In this document: positions 34,531-43,607 of the stretch, piece by piece
How the letters are laid out: every line of letters starts with the position of its first letter
Position numbering within the stretch: the stretch's first letter is position 1
Assembly (NCBI GenBank): GCA_902797985.1
Contig: CADBUZ010000006.1
Span: 1-49,571, forward strand
Reading direction: 5' to 3'
DNA: 49,571 nucleotides
Origin: an uncultured bacterium
Lineage (GTDB): Bacteria > Cyanobacteriota > Vampirovibrionia > Gastranaerophilales > Gastranaerophilaceae
Translations under genes and position numbers: made by a program
Notes under the pieces: generated by a model
What the model saw: only the letters and a program-made list of their open reading frames with translations
What the model was told of the DNA's origin: nothing
Database searches by the model: none

Positions 34531-35124
34531 ATGATAGAAAAAACTGAACTGGAAAAAATAAAAAATATACTTAAAAATGATGGGGTTATCGCTTTTGTTA
34601 CCGACACAGTTTGGGGGCTCGGATGTTTGCCAGAAAGCGAAAAAGCGGTTAGAAGAATTTATGAAATAAAACACAGAGATTCTAAAAAACCTCTTATTCT
34701 TATGTCGTACGATGTATATCCATTGCTAAAGTATTTAAAAACCATTCCTAAAATGGCGCATAAATTAATGAAACAATATTTCCCCGGAGCTTTAACATTA
34801 GTTCTTGAAAAAAGTGTTGAAACCCCTGATTATATAACATCTTCACTTGATACTGTCGGGATAAGAGTTCCTGATAATGAAGTATTTTCTGATATTTGTA
34901 AAGCAATAGACGGGCATGTGCTCGCTACAACGAGTGCAAATTTATCTTCTCAACCTCCTGCCCTAACATATAATGAAGCGGTTAAATATATCGGTTCAGA
35001 AGTTGATTATGTTGTTAAGGATTATAATTTAAAAGCCAATGGAACAGCATCTACTGTCATTGGCGTTTTAAATGATGATATTAAAATTTTCAGACAAGGT
35101 GATATTGTTGTTGAAAACTTATAG
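34531..35124 (+). CDS. tsaC: Threonylcarbamoyl-AMP synthase (Sua5/YrdC/YwlC family)
   Basis: 197 aa with the short YrdC-type fold and no Sua5 C-terminal domain. It makes threonylcarbamoyl-AMP from threonine, bicarbonate and ATP for TsaD. FVTDTVWGLGC (21-31), IKHRDSKKPLILM (about 45-57), FPGALTLVLE and TSANLSSQP are the four family motifs. There is no ribosome site; the -10 box ends 6 nt before the ATG. It converges on the flavodiiron gene. Confidence 0.94.
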   Translation: MIEKTELEKIKNILKNDGVIAFVTDTVWGLGCLPESEKAVRRIYEIKHRDSKKPLILMSYDVYPLLKYLKTIPKMAHKLMKQYFPGALTLVLEKSVETPDYITSSLDTVGIRVPDNEVFSDICKAIDGHVLATTSANLSSQPPALTYNEAVKYIGSEVDYVVKDYNLKANGTASTVIGVLNDDIKIFRQGDIVVENL

Positions 35125-35144
35125 GTAATTAAATTTTATATTAT

Positions 35145-36329
35145 CTATAGTAAATTTAATGATTTATGTTTTTCAACAATAGAATTAACCATTTCATCTA
35201 ATTGTTTGAAGGTTTCTTCTGTTGGTTTGCCTTTAACTTGTACAGGAGATATTACATCCAGTCTTAGTTTTGCTAAAAGTTCCCCAAGAACATCAAACAG
35301 TTTTCCTCCCCAGCCAAATGAGCCTACAAAAGAGGCAAATTTTGCTTTAGGTTTAAGAACACTTGCAATATATGCAATATTTACAGATGCAGGGTGTGGT
35401 CCTGCAAGTACCATAGATGTTCCTAACACAATAGTTGTTCCGTCAATAAGTGCCATAGCTAAATCACCTAAGTCACCTGTTATAATATCGTATTTGAGTG
35501 TATCTATCCCTTTTTGGTTAAGTTTGTCTGAAAGATAGTTAATCATTTCTTCTGTGCTTCCGTACATAGAAACATAAGGGAGTAATACAAGGTTTTTACC
35601 AATATCAGAAGTCCAATCTGTATATAAATCAAGAATATATTTAGGATTTTTATGAACCGGACCGTGGCTTGGAAGTATCATATCCACATTCATATCTTTT
35701 ATCATTTGAACATATTTTTTACACATTACTCTAAACGGCATCATTATTTCTGCATAATATCTTTTAGCACTTTTTGTTAATTCTTCCGAAGGTACGGCAA
35801 AAACATCTTCAAAAGTATAATGTGCACCTAAGAAATCACATGTGCAGAGTAAGTTATCTTCTTTTATTAAGGTGAACATTGTATCAGGCCAATGTACATT
35901 TGGAGCAAAAATGAATTTTAAAGTTTTATCTCCAAGAGATAATTCTTCTTCATTTTGTACTGTAATAATTTTATCTTCCGGTACAAATAGCATTGACATT
36001 AAATTATTTTTACAGGTTGGATTTGTAATGATTTTAGCTTCAGGGTATTTTTCAAGCATTTTAGGTAATGTTCCTGAATGGTCTTGTTCTCCGTGATTTG
36101 CAATAATATAATCAACGTTTGTTATGTTGTTTTCTTCTAAATTTTCTAAATATTCATCACTCATTTTTGGATACATTGTATCAATTATTGCTGTCTTTTC
36201 AGAACCTTTTACTAAGTATGAGTTATAGCTTGTTCCGTTCTCTAACGGGATAAGTTCGTCAAAAATTTCTCTGTCTACATCGTTTAATCCACAATAAAAT
36301 ACATTATTTTTTATTTCTTGAAATTTCAT
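35145..36329 (-). CDS. Flavodiiron protein (A-type flavoprotein)
   Basis: 394 aa with an N-terminal metallo-beta-lactamase domain carrying the diiron ligands H79, E81, D83, H84, H146, D165 and H222, then a C-terminal flavodoxin domain (VLLPYVSMYGSTEEMI). It reduces O2 to water or NO to N2O in the cytoplasm. All ligands are present, so it should be active. AAAAAGGAGAG is the ribosome site. A flavin-reductase-like protein (28099) and flavodoxin (6800) are possible electron donors. Confidence 0.93.
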   Translation of the reverse strand: MKFQEIKNNVFYCGLNDVDREIFDELIPLENGTSYNSYLVKGSEKTAIIDTMYPKMSDEYLENLEENNITNVDYIIANHGEQDHSGTLPKMLEKYPEAKIITNPTCKNNLMSMLFVPEDKIITVQNEEELSLGDKTLKFIFAPNVHWPDTMFTLIKEDNLLCTCDFLGAHYTFEDVFAVPSEELTKSAKRYYAEIMMPFRVMCKKYVQMIKDMNVDMILPSHGPVHKNPKYILDLYTDWTSDIGKNLVLLPYVSMYGSTEEMINYLSDKLNQKGIDTLKYDIITGDLGDLAMALIDGTTIVLGTSMVLAGPHPASVNIAYIASVLKPKAKFASFVGSFGWGGKLFDVLGELLAKLRLDVISPVQVKGKPTEETFKQLDEMVNSIVEKHKSLNLL

Positions 36330-36467
36330 TTTGCTCTCCTTTTTTACTATTATATCTTGAACATGAAAAATATAAATTTAAATCATTAAGAAAAAATAAA
36401 CATTTCTTGTATATTGTGCTTGATAATCTATAATATAAATGTAAAATATTGTGAGGGAGGGGAGATT

Positions 36468-37013
36468 ATGCCAAATCCTTTTAAAAAAGATGATACGGAT
36501 GAAATTGCCGAAAATATAGAAGAATTGGATTCAAAAGAAGAGAATCCTGTTGAAGAAGATGAAATAAACAGTGATTTACAATCAAAATATGATGAGTTAA
36601 ACAATCAATATATCAGACTTGCAGCTGATTTCGATAATTATAGAAAACGTCAGGCGCAAGAGAGAGAAAGTTTATTAAAATATGGTGCAGAAAGTACTTT
36701 AAAGAAGGTTATTGAAGTTCTTGATAATTTTGAAAGAGGGGAAAAGGCAAACGAAACAGTTGAAGATTGTGACAAATTGAGAGAAAGTTTCAATCTTATC
36801 CATAAACAGTTGTTTGACGTACTTTCAAAATCAGGGTTAGAAGTTATAGAAGCAGAAGGGAAAGAATTTGATCCGAATTTTCACGAGGCTGTTATGCAGA
36901 CCCCTACAAGTGAATATCCGGAACACACAATAATTGCTGAACTTCAAAAAGGATATAAAATGGGAGATAGAGTGCTTCGTCCATCATTGGTGAACGTGGC
37001 TACCGCAGAATAA
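36468..37013 (+). CDS. grpE: GrpE nucleotide exchange factor
   Basis: 181 aa from ATG 36468 (GAGGGAGGGGAG lies just upstream; the frame is open to 36414). GrpE helps DnaK release ADP. The acidic N-terminus leads into a long coiled coil (QSKYDELNNQYIRLAADFDNYRKR, in part) and the C-terminal beta domain ends in GYKMGDRVLRPSLVNVA, the family signature. The order grpE-dnaJ without dnaK means that dnaK lies elsewhere. Confidence 0.95.
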   Translation: MPNPFKKDDTDEIAENIEELDSKEENPVEEDEINSDLQSKYDELNNQYIRLAADFDNYRKRQAQERESLLKYGAESTLKKVIEVLDNFERGEKANETVEDCDKLRESFNLIHKQLFDVLSKSGLEVIEAEGKEFDPNFHEAVMQTPTSEYPEHTIIAELQKGYKMGDRVLRPSLVNVATAE

Positions 37014-37050
37014 AATGGAGTAAAAGATCATTTGATCTATAAATATAAAT

Positions 37051-38178
37051 ATGTCAGATTATTATGAAATATTAGGGGTATCAAAAGATGCCACAAAAGA
37101 TGAAATAAAAAGTGCTTTTAGAAAAATGGCACGCACGCTTCATCCGGATGTCAATAAAGCACCTGATGCAGAAGAAAAATTTAAAGAGTTGGGCAAGGCT
37201 TATGAAACACTAATGGATGATGAAAAACGTGCTACTTATGATAGGTTTGGAGAAGAAGGCTTAAATCAAGCAGGTTTTAGTTCGCAAGGACCTTTCGCAA
37301 ACGGTTTTGGTGATTTGAGTGAAGTTTTTGAGTCCTTTTTTGGAGGAGGATTTGGCTTTGGCGGGGGTAGAAGATATGATCCTAATGCGCCACAAAGAGG
37401 AGAGAATCTTCGCTTAGATGTTGCGATAGAGTTTGAAGAAGCTGTTTTTGGACTTGAAAAAGAGATAAAAATTGATCATTTAGAAACTTGTAAAACTTGT
37501 TCAGGTACCGGTGCAAAACCTGGAACAGAGCCTGTTGTTTGTCCTGTGTGTGGTGGGCGTGGTCAGGTTCAACAAACTCAAAGAACTATTTTAGGTAGTA
37601 TTTCGCAAATTACTACTTGTCCAAAATGTAACGGTAAAGGTAAAATAATTTCAGAACCTTGTCCGGATTGTCATGGAGAAGGCAGGAGAGAGGAAGAAAA
37701 GAAACTTACAATAAAAATTCCTCAAGGGGTTGATAATGGCTCTAAAATGCGTTTGTCGCATGAAGGTGATGCCGGAATTAATGGTGGGCCTGCCGGAGAT
37801 TTATATGTCGTTATTCATGTTAAACCTTCAGAATATTACCATAGAGAGGATATGACAATATATACCGAATGTTTTGTTACCCCTTCACAAGCAGCATTAG
37901 GTGATGTTATAATGATTAAAACTCTTGATGGGGAAAAAGAAATACGTATTCCGCAAGGTTTACAAAGTGGTGATAAGGTTAAAATAAAGGGGGCTGGTGT
38001 TCCTAGTATCGCTAATTCTTCTATGAGAGGTGATCATATAGTCGTTGTTACGGTTAAGACTCCTACTCATATGTCAAATGAAGAAAAGTTACTTTATGAA
38101 AAACTTTATGAAATTCAAACAGGAAAAAAACGTGAAAAACGTTCTGTTAAAGAAAAAATTAAGGGCGCTTTTAGATAA
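37051..38178 (+). CDS. dnaJ: Chaperone DnaJ
   Basis: 375 aa, full-length type I J-protein. The J domain has HPD at 31-33. The Gly/Phe-rich linker (about 75-110) is followed by four zinc-finger repeats (CKTCSGTG, CPVCGGRG, CPKCNGKG, CPDCHGEG) and the client-binding C-terminal domain. It stimulates DnaK. It follows grpE by 37 bp. Confidence 0.97.
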   Translation: MSDYYEILGVSKDATKDEIKSAFRKMARTLHPDVNKAPDAEEKFKELGKAYETLMDDEKRATYDRFGEEGLNQAGFSSQGPFANGFGDLSEVFESFFGGGFGFGGGRRYDPNAPQRGENLRLDVAIEFEEAVFGLEKEIKIDHLETCKTCSGTGAKPGTEPVVCPVCGGRGQVQQTQRTILGSISQITTCPKCNGKGKIISEPCPDCHGEGRREEEKKLTIKIPQGVDNGSKMRLSHEGDAGINGGPAGDLYVVIHVKPSEYYHREDMTIYTECFVTPSQAALGDVIMIKTLDGEKEIRIPQGLQSGDKVKIKGAGVPSIANSSMRGDHIVVVTVKTPTHMSNEEKLLYEKLYEIQTGKKREKRSVKEKIKGAFR

Positions 38179-38189
38179 AGGGAATAAAT

Positions 38190-39647
38190 ATGGTGAAAAA
38201 AGTTTTAGGTTTATTGATAGGGATAGTATTAACCATGTCAGCTGTTTTTGCTGCAAAAATTCCTGATAATGTACAAGGATATTTAAAAAAGAATGTATCA
38301 GAAGTTGATATAAGATTTGATGGTGTGATTATATTTCCGGATGGTACTTTATATTTACCTTTGTATCCTGCATCATTCAAAAAGCCCGATACGTTAGAAA
38401 TTAGTGAAACATATCCTGCCGGTGAAACGCTCAAAGATAAACCTGAAGTCGTTATATTTAATAATGACTTTGTACTTTTAAAAGTTATCTCAACGGATAA
38501 TGGGAAGAAAACAGTAAAAAGATTTGATAAACCTCCTGTTCAGGTGAAAACAGGACTCTTACCGCAAGATATGTTGGTTCCCAGTGGTTTAATTATCCCT
38601 GAAAATATAAAAGGGATTATTGGTAATTTAGATATTCAATTAGCCCCAAGCAGAGATATTAAAGTTGTATCTGATGTCAGTTTGAGTGCAAAAGTTTTTG
38701 ATGAAACTCAGAAGGCTGTTAATAATTATCACAATGCTGCCACAATTAAAGAGTTGAAGGATAAAAATTTGTATATGGTTACCTCATATTCAAAAAATAT
38801 TTCAGTTGTGAGCGGAGAATCGTTTAAGGCTGATTATGCTCTTTCACAAGTCGCAACACCAATTGATGCTCAAATAACAAAGGATAATAAATTTTTAATC
38901 GTTACGGCATATGGTAGTACTCTTGTTAATATAATTTCAATTGCTGATGATAGGGTTATAAAACAGATAGATTTAAAATCTCAGGGCGGTGAAATTATTA
39001 TGGATTATGATAATGATAAAGCTTACGTTTCATCACCATCTGCTTCTACAATTTTTGTTATTGATACAAAGAATATGACCTTATCTCAAAAAATTAAAGT
39101 TAACGGAATGTGTGAAAAATTATCATTAAATGATAAGTATTTGCTATATTTGGATAAATTATCCGATAGCGTGTGGTCTATTGAATTAAAAAATAAATAT
39201 AATCTTGTGAATTTAGGTAAATTCCCTAATATTTCAAAAATAATATATAACGATGGAATAGTTTATTTATCAAGTCGTACAAAAAATAGAATAGCGGTTT
39301 TAAATTATTCAACTAAACAGTTGTTAACAGAATTTGATACTATAGAAAAACCTGTTGATATGTTGGTTTACAAAGGACTTTTATATGTGTTAGGTGCAGC
39401 TAATAATCAAATACAAGTGTTAAATATTCTAAATAATGAGCCTTTAGGAATTATAGCTATTGCCGGAGATGGATTTTCTACAAAGTTTTGTCCTATACCA
39501 AATACAGATTTATTAATAGTATCTGATACTAAGGTTGGAAGATATACAATCGTTGATTTGAAAGCAAACAGAGTTGTAAAGACAAATGGAACAGAACTTC
39601 CTGTTAATAGTGTAATTGTAGGTAAAAAAGTACATAAAATAAATTAA
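38190..39647 (+). CDS. Secreted beta-propeller (YVTN/WD40-like) protein
   Basis: 485 aa with a Sec signal peptide (KKVLGLLIGIVLTMSAVFAA, cut after about residue 22). Residues about 25-120 are an N-terminal domain of unknown type; about 170-485 form a 7-bladed-type propeller with repeats like VTAYGSTLVNIISIADDRVI and VYLSSRTKNRIAVLNYSTK. Such propellers usually bind other proteins outside the membrane. It follows dnaJ by 11 bp and precedes a methyltransferase by 5 bp, so it is in the operon, although a stress role is only guessed. Confidence 0.75.
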   Translation: MVKKVLGLLIGIVLTMSAVFAAKIPDNVQGYLKKNVSEVDIRFDGVIIFPDGTLYLPLYPASFKKPDTLEISETYPAGETLKDKPEVVIFNNDFVLLKVISTDNGKKTVKRFDKPPVQVKTGLLPQDMLVPSGLIIPENIKGIIGNLDIQLAPSRDIKVVSDVSLSAKVFDETQKAVNNYHNAATIKELKDKNLYMVTSYSKNISVVSGESFKADYALSQVATPIDAQITKDNKFLIVTAYGSTLVNIISIADDRVIKQIDLKSQGGEIIMDYDNDKAYVSSPSASTIFVIDTKNMTLSQKIKVNGMCEKLSLNDKYLLYLDKLSDSVWSIELKNKYNLVNLGKFPNISKIIYNDGIVYLSSRTKNRIAVLNYSTKQLLTEFDTIEKPVDMLVYKGLLYVLGAANNQIQVLNILNNEPLGIIAIAGDGFSTKFCPIPNTDLLIVSDTKVGRYTIVDLKANRVVKTNGTELPVNSVIVGKKVHKIN

Positions 39648-39652
39648 ACAAT

Positions 39653-40213
39653 ATGGGAAATGCTATTTTAGAAGAAACATTAAAAGAGTTAGAAGTTACC
39701 CAAAAAGAATTTTGGAATGTCGCAAAAGAAACGGGTAACTTTTTGAATATGCTTGTAAAAATGAACAATTCCCAAAGTGTTCTTGAAATAGGTACGTCAA
39801 ACGGCTATTCAGGATTATTATTTTTAGATGCATTAAAATCAACGGGGGGAATGTTTACAACTATAGAATTTCATGATTCTCGCAGATTAGTAGCAGTTGA
39901 AAATTATAATAAATGCGGGTTCAGCGGGAAATATAATTCTCTAAAAGGTGATGCGTGTGAGATTTTGAAAAGTTTTTGTGAAAAAGATAAGTTTGACTTT
40001 GTTTTTATAGATGCGAACAAAAGAGAGTATGTTGAGTATTTTAAAATAATAAAGCCACACTTGTTACCACATTCTATAATAGCAGCAGATAATGTTAATT
40101 CTCACAGAGAAAAAATCCAAACCTTTTTAGATTCAATATATGCTGATAAAGATTTTCAGACAGAAATATTGGATTTGCCGGGGGGATTATCTGTTTCTTA
40201 TAAGTTGAGTTAG
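39653..40213 (+). CDS. Class I SAM-dependent O-methyltransferase
   Basis: 186 aa with the Rossmann methyltransferase layout. VLEIGTSNGYSG (about 43-54) is motif I, TTIEFHDSR motif II and FDFVFIDANKREYVEYF motif III, as in caffeoyl-CoA O-methyltransferase-type enzymes. IIAADNV is the metal-associated strand. The substrate is unknown. It lies between the propeller gene and recN in the same transcription run. Confidence 0.85.
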   Translation: MGNAILEETLKELEVTQKEFWNVAKETGNFLNMLVKMNNSQSVLEIGTSNGYSGLLFLDALKSTGGMFTTIEFHDSRRLVAVENYNKCGFSGKYNSLKGDACEILKSFCEKDKFDFVFIDANKREYVEYFKIIKPHLLPHSIIAADNVNSHREKIQTFLDSIYADKDFQTEILDLPGGLSVSYKLS

Positions 40214-40253
40214 TAAGTTTGAAAATATTTTAATTTTAGGTTAATTTAAGGAT

Positions 40254-41900
40254 ATGTTAAAGAGTATATCAATATCGAACTATATATTAATTGATAACTG
40301 GACAGTCGATTTTCATAAAGGGTTAAATGTAATAACCGGTGAAACGGGCGCAGGGAAAAGTATTTTAATTTCTGCTATAGATGTTGTGTTAGGCGGAAAA
40401 TGTTCAAAAGATACTATTAAAACAGGTAAAGAAAAGGCTTTAATTGAATTAAATCTTTCAACAAAGAATAGCGATGTGATAAATATTTTAAAATCTAATG
40501 AGATTGAAATATCATCTGATGATTTTGTTATATCAAGAGAGATTACAAGCACAACTTCTAAATATAGAATTGATGGAATGCTTGTAAATCAAAATCTTAT
40601 AAAAGAAATAAGAGGATACTTGTTAGATGTACATTCTCAACATCAATCTTATACTTTTTTACAGAAAAAATATCATATAAAATTGTTGGATTCATATGCA
40701 AGATCTACATGTGGTGAATTGTTAGAGAAGTATGCAGAAGATTATAAAGCATATGTTGGATTAAAAAAACATCTTGAGGATTTGAAAAATCAATCACAAA
40801 TGACTGAAGCACAAATTGATTTTCTAAAATTTCAGATTGAAGAAATTGAAGCTGCCGGTATTGAGGATATAAATGAAGATGAAAATCTTAATAAAGAGTT
40901 AGCCGTATTAGAAAATGCAGAAAAGTTGAAAGAGTTAACCGGTAGTGCTTATTGGTCATTGTCAAATGACGACACTTCTATTATGTCAGGACTTTCTCAA
41001 ATAAAAATGAATCTGTCAAAAGCAGTTCAACTTGATGAGTCTTTGAAGGATATAGAAGGTAGTTTGATTGAGGCAAATGAAATTTTGAGAGAGTTGAGTT
41101 ATTCATTAAGAGATTATTCTCAAAATATGGATAATGATACAGAAAGATTAAACCTGATACAGGAAAGATTATTTGTTCTGGATAAATTAAAACGAAAATA
41201 TGGCGGAAGTTTAGAAGATGTTATAAACACATATGAAAAATTGTCACAAGAATATTCTGCAATAGAAAATTCTACGGAAGAAATAGAGCAGACCGAGAAA
41301 GCGATAGTTCAAGCAGAGTATGATTTATTAAAATTGGCAAAAGAAATATCAGAAAAAAGAAAGAATTATGCAGAAGTATTATCTTCTCTCATTGTAGATA
41401 CTCTTGTGAAATTAGAATTGCCAAAATGTAGATTTGAGATAGGAATAAATAAGGTTGAATTGTGTGAGAATGGTATTGATGATGTTGAATTTTTGATATC
41501 AACAAATATTTCAGAACCATTGAAACCATTAGAAAAAGTAGCATCAGGCGGGGAAATATCACGTGTTATGCTTGCCTTAAAATCAATATTTGCCCAAAAT
41601 GATGATATAGATACAGTCATATTTGATGAAATCGATACGGGGATTTCAGGTAAAACCTCTCAAGCGGTAGCTGATGAAATAGTTTCATTATCAAAGTATA
41701 GACAAATAATAATGATTACTCATCAGGCAATATTAGCAGCAAAAGCTGATTGTCACTTATATGTTAAGAAAACACAAGGTGACAGTACACAGGTCAATGT
41801 GTATAAATTGTCAGAAACGGATAGATTAAATGCGCTTGCAGAGTTAGCAAGCGGAGAAATAACAGAAGAATCTTTAAGTTTCGCAAAAACTTTGATTTAA
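40254..41900 (+). CDS. recN: DNA repair protein RecN
   Basis: 548 aa, an SMC-like ATPase of double-strand break repair. The Walker A GETGAGKS is near 29-36 and the signature ASGGEISRVMLALKSIF is near 430. The D-loop region FDEIDTGISGKT follows, and a long coiled coil (about 150-380) joins the two halves. AAGGAT lies before the ATG. It ends the run that begins at grpE. Confidence 0.96.
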   Translation: MLKSISISNYILIDNWTVDFHKGLNVITGETGAGKSILISAIDVVLGGKCSKDTIKTGKEKALIELNLSTKNSDVINILKSNEIEISSDDFVISREITSTTSKYRIDGMLVNQNLIKEIRGYLLDVHSQHQSYTFLQKKYHIKLLDSYARSTCGELLEKYAEDYKAYVGLKKHLEDLKNQSQMTEAQIDFLKFQIEEIEAAGIEDINEDENLNKELAVLENAEKLKELTGSAYWSLSNDDTSIMSGLSQIKMNLSKAVQLDESLKDIEGSLIEANEILRELSYSLRDYSQNMDNDTERLNLIQERLFVLDKLKRKYGGSLEDVINTYEKLSQEYSAIENSTEEIEQTEKAIVQAEYDLLKLAKEISEKRKNYAEVLSSLIVDTLVKLELPKCRFEIGINKVELCENGIDDVEFLISTNISEPLKPLEKVASGGEISRVMLALKSIFAQNDDIDTVIFDEIDTGISGKTSQAVADEIVSLSKYRQIIMITHQAILAAKADCHLYVKKTQGDSTQVNVYKLSETDRLNALAELASGEITEESLSFAKTLI

Positions 41901-42002
41901 AATTAACATTATTTTCTCATATAAATATATGATTTTTAGGTGTAGATAAGTTGATATAATATTTACACTTAGATGAAAATATTATAGAGGAGATATATAG
42001 AT

Positions 42003-42362
42003 ATGAAGAAGACCATTTTAACTACAATCGTAATCTTTGCATCAAGTGCTGTTTTTGCAAACACTGCGTTCACTCCTATTTCTTTAAGTGATGCATCAGC
42101 AGTTCAATCTGCACCTGCGTCATCAGCAGAAGAAGCATTAGGAAATACAAAAATTCAAAATGCAATTTTACAAGTTGACAATGCTCAAACTGAAATAAGA
42201 AACCAATTACTAGATTTGAAAACAAAATTTGCAGATGTTGATGCACAATATGTATCAGTTAAAACAGAAAGAAAAGCTTTAAAAAAACAGTTAAAACAAA
42301 CAGAAAGAAGATTGAAATCTTTAGAAAAAGCCAAAGAAAAAATGAGAAAAAATATGTTATAG
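42003..42362 (+). CDS. Exported coiled-coil protein, 119 aa
   Basis: A signal peptide (KKTILTTIVIFASSAVFA, cut after about residue 19) is followed by a Ser/Ala-rich linker and a charged coiled coil from about 50 to 117 (ALKKQLKQTERRLKSLEKAK). It should be periplasmic or surface-located. GAGGAG precedes the ATG by 8 nt and a perfect terminator follows. The function is unknown. Confidence 0.75.
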   Translation: MKKTILTTIVIFASSAVFANTAFTPISLSDASAVQSAPASSAEEALGNTKIQNAILQVDNAQTEIRNQLLDLKTKFADVDAQYVSVKTERKALKKQLKQTERRLKSLEKAKEKMRKNML

Positions 42363-42393
42363 AAAAAAGGCTTCCTTCAAGGAAGCCTTTTTT
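42363..42393. terminator. Bidirectional terminator between convergent genes
   Basis: AAAAAAGGCTTCCTT, C, AAGGAAGCCTTTTTT: a perfect inverted repeat with T runs in both directions. It adjoins or overlaps the end of both neighbouring genes. Confidence 0.92.
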
Positions 42394-43531
42394 AATCTAT
42401 ATCAATTCTTTTTCTATAAAGATTTGATTTTCTTTTTCTAATTCGCTCATTTCTCTTTTTTGTTCTGTTTGAGATTCCTTTATAGGCATTATCTAATGAT
42501 ATTTTTGCGAGTTCATTTTTTGTTATTCTATCTCTAAAAGTGAGCCAATATACTCCTTTAACATCGTTAACAGCAAAAGATATATCCCCAATAATTCTAT
42601 CACCAGGTTGTATTTGTTTAAACATTAATCCTGTATCACCGAAAACAGAAGGATAAAAAACTTGTTTCATGTCATTAGTCAAAGTGATGTCCATCCCTGA
42701 AAAAGTTTTATCCGATAAATTTTCTACTCTGAGTGAAAGTTTAATAGTGTTAGGTTCTCCAAATGGATCTTTTTCATATTTGACATTTGTAATGTGAACG
42801 GTAAAACCCGGATATTCAAGTTCTTCTTGGATAAGAGCTTCATCTCTGTATACAGGTAATTCTACAGGGGTTTTTAATCTTATTTTTATTTGATCTCCCG
42901 GGGTGATAAGTGCATTTTTACCTTTTCTGTATAAAGACATTACAAGTCCTATTGTGCCACCAATTGCCGCTCCACCGGCAATAGTATATCCGTGTGATGC
43001 GATAGCGGCTTCTATCCCCAGAGTGTTTAGTGCAAACCATCCTCCTGCAACACCTCCTACCGCTGTGTATCCTGCATCTGTTGCAACTATTTTCCCGAAT
43101 TGTTTAAGTGGGTGCATTTTGGTGGACATTCCTCCTTCAATAGGTATGTGTCTGCCATCGGGTGTTACTAAATAATCAAATCTTAAGCTGACAAATCCAT
43201 CTCGACCTAATCTTTTCGGATCGCCGGATTGTGTTATTATGCCGTGAGCTAATGTTCCTTTTGGAAGTACTACTCCGTTTTTTCCCACATCAGATGTTAT
43301 TTTTGCGAAAAATTCGTCACCTTCTAAAGATATATTTCCATCAATAACTTGTTCAACCGTCATTTCTATAACGTCATGTTTGTCAATTTCTTTAAATTCT
43401 CCCGTATATACATCGCTTGGTAAATCGAAATCAACATTCTCTTGTATTCCTCCACGTATTATATCTGCATTTGATGATAGTGGAAAAATAAAAAACGTCA
43501 TTATTATAAAAAATACAAAAAGTTTTTTCAT
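42392..43531 (-). CDS. Exported protein with glycine-rich membrane-like segment, 379 aa
   Basis: A signal peptide (KKLFVFFIIMTFFIFPLSS, cut near residue 22) is followed by a beta-rich region (50-130; ITSDVGKNGVVLPKGTLAHG resembles the TrbI/VirB10-like outer strands), then a Gly/Ala-rich hydrophobic stretch (about 155-200; GVAGGWFALNTLG, AGGAAIGGTIG) that could form a pore or anchor. A second beta domain (230-340) ends in a basic tail. The exact function is unknown. It converges on the coiled-coil gene. Confidence 0.6.
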   Translation of the reverse strand: MKKLFVFFIIMTFFIFPLSSNADIIRGGIQENVDFDLPSDVYTGEFKEIDKHDVIEMTVEQVIDGNISLEGDEFFAKITSDVGKNGVVLPKGTLAHGIITQSGDPKRLGRDGFVSLRFDYLVTPDGRHIPIEGGMSTKMHPLKQFGKIVATDAGYTAVGGVAGGWFALNTLGIEAAIASHGYTIAGGAAIGGTIGLVMSLYRKGKNALITPGDQIKIRLKTPVELPVYRDEALIQEELEYPGFTVHITNVKYEKDPFGEPNTIKLSLRVENLSDKTFSGMDITLTNDMKQVFYPSVFGDTGLMFKQIQPGDRIIGDISFAVNDVKGVYWLTFRDRITKNELAKISLDNAYKGISNRTKKRNERIRKRKSNLYRKRIDID

Positions 43532-43607
43532 AACCGTAATCTATCCCTAAACTACAAATATTATACACGGTTTAGATTAAAGTTTCAAAACTATAATTTA
43601 TAGATGT